Shown here piece by piece: positions 56,736 through 64,000 of a stretch of DNA of 64,000 nt. The translations under genes and the position numbers were made by a program. The stretch covers positions 20,875,621 through 20,939,620 of the forward strand of contig OY821784.1 of assembly GCA_963682175.1 (NCBI GenBank). Direction: 5' to 3'. The notes under the pieces were generated by a model that saw nothing but the letters and a program-made list of their open reading frames with translations, did not search any database and was not told the origin of the DNA. Numbering within the stretch: position 1 is the stretch's first letter; every line of letters starts with the position of its first letter. This DNA is from Triglochin maritima. Lineage: Eukaryota; Streptophyta; Magnoliopsida; Alismatales; Juncaginaceae.

Positions 56736-57788
56736 AAAATGCTCGACTCGACTCTAAACCTACACACAACAGAAGGTGTACTAGAGGAGGAGACTATACG
56801 TAGAGAATAGATGAGGAGAGGACTCAGATGAGGAGGGAAGAATCCCTAGAGCTAGCGAGGGTAGTGGGATCAGGAAGAAGCCTAACTAGCAAGCACGGCT
56901 CAAACAAAGTAAGGCAATGGGTCCTTAAGCTAGACGACGCCTAACTTCGAGGTCACTAGCCTCGACACGTCTCACCTCCCTACAACGAGGACCACAATGC
57001 CCAGCAAGTGATACCAGATCCGGAGATCCAGTACCTCCTACTATCGACAAGGTAGGCAACGCCGATCAGGTCATGACGGTCTCAACTAGATTACTCTCCT
57101 AGTGCGCCCGCAATCCGAGGGCCAATGTCTACTTGCTTTTAGTTAAGGCTTTATTAAGAGTGATTTTTGGGGCCAAGGAAAGGGTGATGAAATCCCCCAC
57201 CTTATCTTTTATGGGACAGCCCCTCCTTAGTAGCGATTTGATCCTAGATCTAGCAATCAATCGCTCCAATCAAACGCTCTCTCACTCTTGTCCCGATGCA
57301 CCTTACTAACTAATGCATGAACGAAACATGCATGAATGAGGGATGTGGGTGCACGTACCTCACGCCAGCAATCAACGACAAAATGTAAAGCAAAGAAAAG
57401 ACAAATGCATGCAAGGTCTACCAATGGTGCATGACCTAGATGGCAAGAAGTCTAATCTTTTGCTTTGAGTTTTATGGTCCAAGTTGATTAAAGGGGGAGT
57501 GATTAATGATCTGGGAGCAAATAAGAAGTCACAGCATGCAAAATTGGGCTCCCAGATAACACAAATTACAACACAAATGACCACAAAAAAATTGGAAGAC
57601 AGAATCCCTTACCAGGCCGCCAATTGGCGGTTCCAAACCGCTGATTGGCGGTCTTTTGTTGGAATTGCTTCCTCAAACTTCTCCAGTGGCCTCCCCGTGA
57701 TCAGAGTGTTCCCTGAAACTAAGAAAAACTGAAAAAGAAAAATTAAAAACCCCTCGAATCGTCCAAACCAAGGTCTGGACAGAGCACC
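56736..57788 (-). other. Leader of Athila B
   Basis: This is a long untranslated leader without a supported frame. It contains GCTAGACGACGCC and CTCACCTCCCTAC blocks shared with D, and palindrome-like units at 57615-57632 and 57636-57653 (GGCCGCCAATTGGCGGTT and AACCGCTGATTGGCGGTC). These correspond to the pair in the C leader. Confidence 0.65.
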
Positions 57789-57806
57789 TCCCCGGCAACG
57801 GCGCCA
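57789..57806 (-). promoter_or_regulatory. Primer-binding site of Athila B, tRNA-Asp
   Basis: The plus strand TCCCCGGCAACGGCGCCA is the literal 3' end of plant tRNA-Asp; its complement next to the 5' LTR is the primer-binding site. It is not a tRNA gene: only the 18-base end is present. Confidence 0.92.
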
Positions 57807-57812
57807 AAAACT

Positions 57813-59362
57813 TGATTGATCGTTTTATATTTAACCGCAAGTGCACGGCCGCGTTGAAGCGGTGGCAAATACGGGTCGTCCACTGGGAGGTGTGTCGACA
57901 CTTGGTTTATTCGAAGGCGAGAGGTAAAAAGAAGGGAGAAAGATGTATTACACTAATCTAAACTACAAAGCTGAAATGAAATGCAAAGGAAATGAAGATA
58001 AGCAATAAAACTAAACCCCAAAGGGGATAGAGAACTGATGTGAACATAAAGATGTGTGTGTGTGTGTGTGTTCAATTAAGCTCCTCACAACATGTGGTGC
58101 ATGAAATCATAAAACTACATCCAATCTTGCCTCTACATGAATTAAGATAAGACTACATCATTAAAACATACAAGACAATGATTGGAATGAAGCTACATGA
58201 ACTCAAGTATAAAGACTAGACCCTACTATGCCTCTACATGAATTAAGATGACTACATCATTAAAACATACAAGACATTAGCTAAGGAAAAGGCAACAAGA
58301 GTACATACACTACAAATTGTGTTTCCAACATTAACTTCATCCATATCCTAACCTTATCATTCCCCATAAAATAGGTCCACTAATCAAAGCATAAGCTAAG
58401 CTTCATTCAAGAGCATTAGCATATCAAAGATAAGAGTGGAGACCCATTAGATGGTTATGGAAATCATATAAAGCTCAAGGGATAAAAATAACACACACTT
58501 AATACACTACATTATTATATCACATATTTCTCCACCCCCCAAATGGGGATGGAACTACTCACTACTCATTGCACTAACTAATTTAGCAAAGGAAAGCATA
58601 ATACTGAAATGAAATTTATACTACTTAAGCAAGAAATATTAAAGAAGCATAAAACCAAACAAACAAGCATGCAAAGGAAAGGAAATTAAACTAAGAGAGA
58701 AACAACATCATTAAAAGAAAACTTATATTATTAACTCACTCAATTACAAGTAGCTCTTCCTCCACTAGAGTTTTGCTTCAAGGCTTCACTCTTAGTAGGG
58801 AAGATGGCCACCAAGAGGGAGATGGATACAATGGGAGGTGAAGAGTTCTATTTATAAGCATGGAAAAAGCTAATCAGGGACAATCCCCCGATGTGGGACT
58901 AAACCAATACCAAAAATAGCCTCAACGAACACTAATACAAGTCCAGGAGAAATTGGGGCGGATCCTGCATGATCCAGACCGCCAATTGGCGGCCTAGAAA
59001 GCCCAGATCCGTCTGGGTCTTCTGGTGGGCTTGCCTTGGTGTGTTTCTTGGTCTTGGATGCATCTAACTTGTTTAGTGGAGCTCCGACCCGAATCGAATT
59101 GACAAAATACTCCTCATGATGGTGTGGAGTTTCCTGTTTTGCTCTTAGGTCCTTCTGTCTTACGATCAGGTCCTTCTCCCTTGCATCTTGGTCCCCAGGT
59201 CTCACAATTAGGTCCTTTTTCCTGCTTTTGGGTCCTTTCATGGCTCTTCTCTTCAAACCTCTTTATTTCTGAAAACTAAACATAAAACTCGTCACGTAGC
59301 ATTGCTTAGGTGTAAGATAATGGATATAAGGTACAAATATAAGCATGAAATGATGTCAATCA
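57813..59362 (-). repeat. 5' LTR of Athila B
   Basis: About 1550 bases, matching 48022-49569 except for two extra bases in the GT microsatellite near 58054. The promoter for the gag-pol transcript would be the TATA-like box on the minus strand (complement CTATTTATAAGC at 58848-58859). The palindrome lies at 58977-58994, upstream of it in transcriptional sense. Confidence 0.94.
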
Positions 59363-60222
59363 GTAATCATAGGGTTTCAGAACTCAAACAATTAAAGAAG
59401 TCCACCCTGAACCAAGTGAGTCAATAATTTGTGTCTGTTAATATAAGGAAGTTTGTTGTAGTCAAGGACCATTTAACTCCTGTTGTGAGACATTAAGTGT
59501 AGGGGTTTTGGTTCGTGTGTAGATATTAAATAAGTGAGTAGGTGTTCTCTCTTATTGCACGTCTCCTATCACTCAGGAAATTAGGTCTGAGGGGACTTTG
59601 TGCCTGGTGCTTTCGAGTCATCTGACTTGGGATGCACCGACCAAACTCCCGTTACACGTGTGGTAGGGATTGCCCTATGTGGAGATGTGGGGAAATGTGT
59701 ACGTGATAGTGTAAGTCCTCATTGGCAATTATGCACGAAACCTGAATCTGGGAGAATTACACTCCAACTAGTAAGGAAAAAAGGGAAACAAAAAGAAACA
59801 AAATAAACAAAAAGAAAGAAAAATGGTAATGAAAATAAGAACCTTAATGGACTTTACACTTTGTATCACTTGAGGAGGTTAAGGTTGTCCATGTCTTTCA
59901 CTTAAGTCCTTAATTAACTTGCACGAATGATTCATTGGGCTAGGGGTGTCGACTGATTACATATATAGAGGTGGCCCATAGAATTACCGTATCCAATGAT
60001 CGACAAAAATGAGTCTATCGAGTCGAGTGGTAGGTTAAATAATGCATCTATGTTCGGATTTTTCGGGTATATCCGCTCAAAACCCTTAGGAGACAACACT
60101 CCTCCTCCTTGGCAACATGGATGTTTAACAACTTGTTGCACGTGGTAAGTGCAACAGTGATTCCTACGAAAGTGTGATTCAGATTTTTCCTTTCTTTGTT
60201 TTGCTCGGGACTAGCAAAAGTT
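59363..60222 (+). other. Athila A 3' non-coding region, second part
   Basis: It resumes after the GTAAT duplication with ATCATAGGGTTTCAGAACTC. It contains the conserved CATCTGACTTGGGATGCACC and GTGATAGTGTAAGTCC blocks near 59619-59720. It ends before the polypurine tract AGGTGTAGGGGTATT (60223-60237). No supported gene. Confidence 0.72.
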
Positions 60223-60237
60223 AGGTGTAGGGGTATT

Positions 60238-61115
60238 TGATTGACATCATATCATGCAAACATTTGTGTCTTATATCCGTTATCTTTCACCTAAACAATG
60301 TTGCGTAACGAGTTTAATGTTTAAGTTTCCAGAATAAACATGTTTGAAGAGAAGAGGCATAAAATGACCTAAAAGCAAGGAAGGTCTCATACCAGCGGAT
60401 TGTCCCGGATTACCTTTTTCTATGGCTCTAAATAGAACTCTTCCTCCCCCTTTGTATCCCATCTCCTCCCTTGGTGGCCATCCTCTCCACTAGGAGTAAA
60501 AGCCTTGAAGCAAAAAACCCTGGTGGAGAGAGGCTACTTGTAATTGAGTGAGTAATAATAGATGTTTTGTTAAGTTTTCTTCATATTGCCTCTTTTCAAT
60601 TCTTGCATACTTAGTTAACTTGTTTGTTTTAGTCTTCTTATAATTAGTTTAAGAATGTTTTGTTTCCTTAGTATGAATGTTAGTTTAAATATGTGTGAGT
60701 AGTTTCATCCCCCTTTGGGGGTGGAGTAGATGTCTATACATGTTATGTAGATGGAATGAATACTAAACATTGTTGTATGTGAGAAACGTTAGTATGCATG
60801 TTTGAATTAATAAGAACTCTTACTTCTTGGCTTCCGCCATAATGTTTAGGTACATTTCATGCTTCTTTATGTTCTTAATAACAAACTTCCCATACTCATA
60901 TCAATCACCTAGGTTAGTGCTTTGAATGATATGTCTTGTCATTACGTACTTCTTATGCATGACTAACTAGACTTAGTGTAATTACTTATTCTTTCCCTCT
61001 TTTCCCACTTCCCTTAGAACAAACCAGAGTCGACACACCTCCTCGTGGACACGACCCATACTTGCCGCGTCTTCACCGACGCCGTGCACTTGCGGTATAT
61101 ATAAACGATCAATCA
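60238..61115 (+). mobile_element. 3' LTR of Athila A with internal deletion
   Basis: TGATTGACATCATATCATGC to ACGATCAATCA, 878 bases. Relative to the 5' LTR, about 330-350 bases are missing near 60386, between GCAAGGA and GGTCTCATACC, including the palindrome pair. The TATA box is altered (CTCTAAATAG near 60423). The LTR is followed at once by Copia F RNase H sequence. Confidence 0.8.
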
Positions 61116-63085
61116 ATGATCTCTAAGAAAATGATGTCTCACTTCTATATGTTTGGTTCTTGAATTCAAAATTGGATTTCTTGAAAGATTAATAGCACTT
61201 GTATTATCACAAATAATAGGAGTAGTTTGAAACACAAGTTCAAATCTTTGAGGATTTGCCTCATCCATAAGACTTGTGGACAAGCAACACCGACGACAAT
61301 ATATTCAACTTCGGTTGTAGACAATGCAACAATATTTTGTTTATTTCTAAACCAAGACACATTAGATTTTCCAAAAATTTGCAAGTACCGCTAGTGCTTT
61401 TACGATCTTTAGGACATGCTTGAAAACGAGCACACAAACACATGGCAAAATGATATCAGGGCGACCAGAAGAGGGATAAAGTAAAGATCCGGTCATACCA
61501 TGATATTTCTTGATGTCCACATCTTTGCCATTTTCATCCTTGTCCAATTTTAAGCTTGTGCTCATTGTAGTCTTGTGGGGCTTGCTATCTTCAATACCAA
61601 AGCGCTTAAGATGTTCTTTTGTGTATTTTGCTTGGTGTATGAAGTTCCCAACTTGAGTTTGCTTGATTTGGAGTCCGAGGAAGAAATTTAGTTCTCCAAT
61701 TAATCTCATCTCGAACTCGCACAGCATCTACTTAGAAATTTCTTTGCAAAAACAACGGTTACTTGCACCAAAAATAATATCGTCCACATATATTTGTACG
61801 ACTAGTATATCATGATCATGAGATTTTGCAAAAAGAGTGGTATCCACTTTACCCATTGTGAAACCTTTGTTAATTAAGAAGCTCTTCAACCTCTCATACC
61901 AAGCTCTAGGAGATTTCTTGGTTAAATACATGAAGAGCCTTCTCGAGTTTAAATACATGGTTCGGGTAAGTTTGATTTACAAATCCGGGTGGTTGTGCAA
62001 CATAAACTTCTTCCGAAATTAATCCATTTAAAAAGGGACTTTTAACATCCATTTTAAAAAGTTTCATATCCATAAAGGATGCATAAGCTAAAAGCATACG
62101 AATGTCTTCCATACGAGCACCGAGAGCATAAGTTTCATCAAAATCTATCCTCTCCTCTTGGTGGTAGCCTTGAGCAACGAGTCTAGCTTTGTTTCTAACT
62201 ACATTCCCGTCTTCATCAAGTTCGTTTCGGAAGATCCACTTAGTTCCAATAACGGTTTGATTAGTAAGTTTTTCAACAAGTTCCCAAATGTCATTTCAAA
62301 CAAATTGATTTAGCTCTTCCTGCGTAGCCATTAACCAAAATTTAACGTTATATGCTTGTTCTACTTTCTTCGGTTCTAACTTGGAGATAAAAACGTAAGA
62401 GTCACAAACTACATGACCTCTAGAACATGTTGTCACTCCTTGAGAGATATCTCCTATCACAAGGTCCTTCAGATGATCCTTTTTATAGGCTCATAATTAG
62501 GAAGTTCATCTTTATCCTTTATTGGAGGACTTGGAGGATCTTGGTGGGACTCAAGGGCGACCTCTTGCGATGAGACATGTCTAATGATATCCACATAGTC
62601 ATCATCATATAGGAATTATCTACACATGACAATTCATCAAAATTGACGTGTAGAGATTCATCCACACAACTAGTTCTTTTATTGTAGACTCTATAAGCCG
62701 TACTCCTATCGAAATATTCTAAAAAGATGGCCTGATCTGATTTGGCATCAAATTTATCCAAGTTATCCTTCGTGTTGAGGACAAAACATTTTGAACCAAA
62801 AGCTTTGAAATAAGATATCTTTGGAATGCGGTTATGCCAAAGCTCAAAAGGAGTTTTCTTTAATATGGGTCGAATGAGAACACGCTTCATAACATAGCAA
62901 GAAGTATTAATGGCTTCGCAGCAAAAGTACTTTGGAAGCCCATTTTCCACAAGCATGGTTCTTGCCATTTCTTGAAGAGTTCTATTCTTCCTCCTAACTA
63001 CCCCATTTTGTTGAGGAGTGTGTGGAAAAGAAAAATTATGCTCAATGCCATATTTTTCACAAAAATTACATGTCAAACCTTTTAG
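61116..63085 (-). pseudogene. SIRE-type Copia F pol fragment: integrase end, reverse transcriptase, RNase H
   Basis: Minus strand, in order: integrase C-terminal core (CEKYGIEHNFSFPHTPQQNG, RTLQEMARTMLVENGLPKY, FGSKCFVLNTKDNLDKFD; 63076-62519); reverse transcriptase (WIFRNELDEDGNVV near 62200, MDVKSPFLNGLISEEVYVAQ, HVFKLEKALHVF, PRAWYERLKSFLINKGF, YVDD at 61779-61790, FEMRLIGELNFFLGLQI); and RNase H (FGKSNVSWFRNKQNIVALST). It ends near RHHFLRDH at 61116, where Athila A is inserted. Several frameshifts and stops break it. The wording (PNHVFKLEKAL, PRAWYERL) fits the SIRE/Maximus lineage. Gag, protease and the 5' LTR are missing on the right, where unrelated repeat begins at about 63086. Confidence 0.85.
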
Positions 63086-64000
63086 ATTCAGATTACATTC
63101 AAGAAGACATAGTCGAAAAAGACATGCATCTTATATGTCACATTAGCAAAATCACCCTATATCGCATGTAGCAACATGAACGCATTACTGGATGATCAAT
63201 AAACTCATGCATGCATATCTGATAACATTACATTCAAGCATAAGATATATCTCAACATACAAACTTCAGAGCACACATGTAACATATAACAGTACAAGCA
63301 TTCACTAACAAAATCATAAACTTGCATAGAATCGTTAATCCAGAGATCCGACCATATATGCAACCCCAAACCAGATGTAAACTTACCCTTCCTCACCTCC
63401 CATATGACATCTCTGAGGGAGAAAAGCTTGACGGATGTGGTGCAAGAGGGCTGGTCAGACCCAAGACCCGACAGGACACGCATGGACCAATAAAGCACTA
63501 GGTTGGTCGCGCATGCATTTCCCCAGTCTTGGACATGCCCTGTACATCCCACCATAGCCCCAGACATCCTTTGATTCCCTTGAGCCTCCCTTAATGTGCA
63601 AAGGGTCTAGCCACCACTGGATTCCAGCCGCACCAGCCGGCAGTCTGGGAACTAGAACCCGCACCAACAAGAAACCCTAGGTGGAGATCGGGTGCACCAG
63701 CCACCCTAGGCTACCACTAGAACCACCATGGCCCCTCTGGGATGTCTGACCGGAGGTTTTTAGGCCACATGTCTATCCACAACCAGCCCCCTTCTAGCGC
63801 ATGCAACCATGCGCGCTAGAAGAGATCTGGTTGGTGGTGCAACAATTGCACCATCAACCACTTGATGTCGGTTGCTCCCTCCAGCCTACATCCCCTCCCA
63901 AAAAAATAAACAAGGGATAGGAGCATACCTGATTTTCTGTAATAGGACCTCAGCTTGCCGGAAATCAACCACCAAAAACCTCCTCCAAGCCGCACACACG
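63086..64000. repeat. Non-coding repeat, inverted relative of the left window edge
   Basis: No supported gene; minus-strand frames at 63205-63670 are low-complexity readings with no domain. On the reverse complement the blocks GGTTGATGGTGCAATTGTTGC, GGCTGGTGCACCCGATC and GGCTGGTGCGGCTGGAATCC appear in the same order as at 10-270. It joins the broken Copia F pol at about 63086. Confidence 0.55.

Larger units (their letters stand above)
48017..59367 (-). mobile_element. Athila element B, complete and apparently intact, GTAAT target-site duplication
   Basis: This is a full-length minus-strand Ty3/Gypsy element of 11.3 kb: 5' LTR 57813-59362, tRNA-Asp primer site, leader, one 1865-residue gag-pol frame, 3' region, polypurine tract and 3' LTR 48022-49569. 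Perfect GTAAT duplications flank it (48017-48021 and 59363-59367). By eye the LTRs differ only in the length of one GT repeat (1548 versus 1550 bases), which points to very recent insertion. It lies within the 3' region of Athila A. No env-like frame or chromodomain is present. Confidence 0.95.

Noticed and set aside
57789..57806. Apparent tRNA-Asp sequence
   Set aside because: Only the last 18 bases of the tRNA are present and they adjoin the LTR; this is a primer-binding site, as is 23765-23782 on the other strand.

Overview
This window looks like transposable-element-packed, intergenic nuclear DNA of a flowering plant. I find no convincing host gene, tRNA, rRNA or microRNA locus. Nearly every open frame belongs to, or lies inside, an LTR retrotransposon of the Ty3/Gypsy Athila type or the Ty1/Copia type (a SIRE/Maximus-like lineage plus one other lineage), or to one CACTA (En/Spm) DNA transposon. 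The plant assignment rests on these lineages, on primer-binding sites matching plant tRNA-Asp and initiator tRNA-Met, and on the plant CACTA gene pair. I cannot name the species.

Layout, left to right. 1-1821: non-coding repeat; its first ~600 bases have an inverted relative at 63086-64000. 1822-3343: solo Athila LTR with a perfect GTGGA duplication. ~3390-5119 and 16773-19106: two ends of an old minus-strand Athila copy (D). It is split by a complex of two opposed SIRE-type Copia copies (5120-16772) that both have gag but no pol. 19107-35187: a decayed plus-strand Copia element (E), whose gag is split by a young, structurally complete Athila element C (22346-30937, duplication ATGCT). C encodes gag and protease but no working polymerase. 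35380-42971: remains of a plus-strand Athila copy (H), its middle replaced by a 5'-truncated CACTA transposon (35638-40953). 42972-43751 and 61116-63085: a minus-strand SIRE-type Copia copy (F), interrupted by a deleted plus-strand Athila element A (43752-61115). A in turn carries the intact Athila element B (48022-59362, duplication GTAAT), whose 1865-residue gag-pol frame is unbroken and whose LTRs look identical apart from a GT-repeat length difference.

How the parts relate. B is the only copy with a complete gag-protease-reverse transcriptase-RNase H-integrase frame. C and D appear to belong to a pol-less Athila branch whose frame ends in a degenerate stub of the reverse transcriptase start. 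The opposed SIRE-type copies share one gag-to-3'-region junction without pol, and their Gag has a Lys/Glu/Arg-rich tract where a zinc knuckle is expected. Both groups look like non-autonomous families that could be mobilised in trans by B-like or complete SIRE-like partners; this is inference. Two palindromes recur: GACCGCCAATTGGCGGTC in Athila LTRs and leaders, and TTCGGTCGACCGAA-like arrays in the Copia LTRs and in an unrelated LTR-like insert.

All identities, boundaries and frames were judged by eye. Boundaries given with target-site duplications are firm; the others are approximate to tens of bases.
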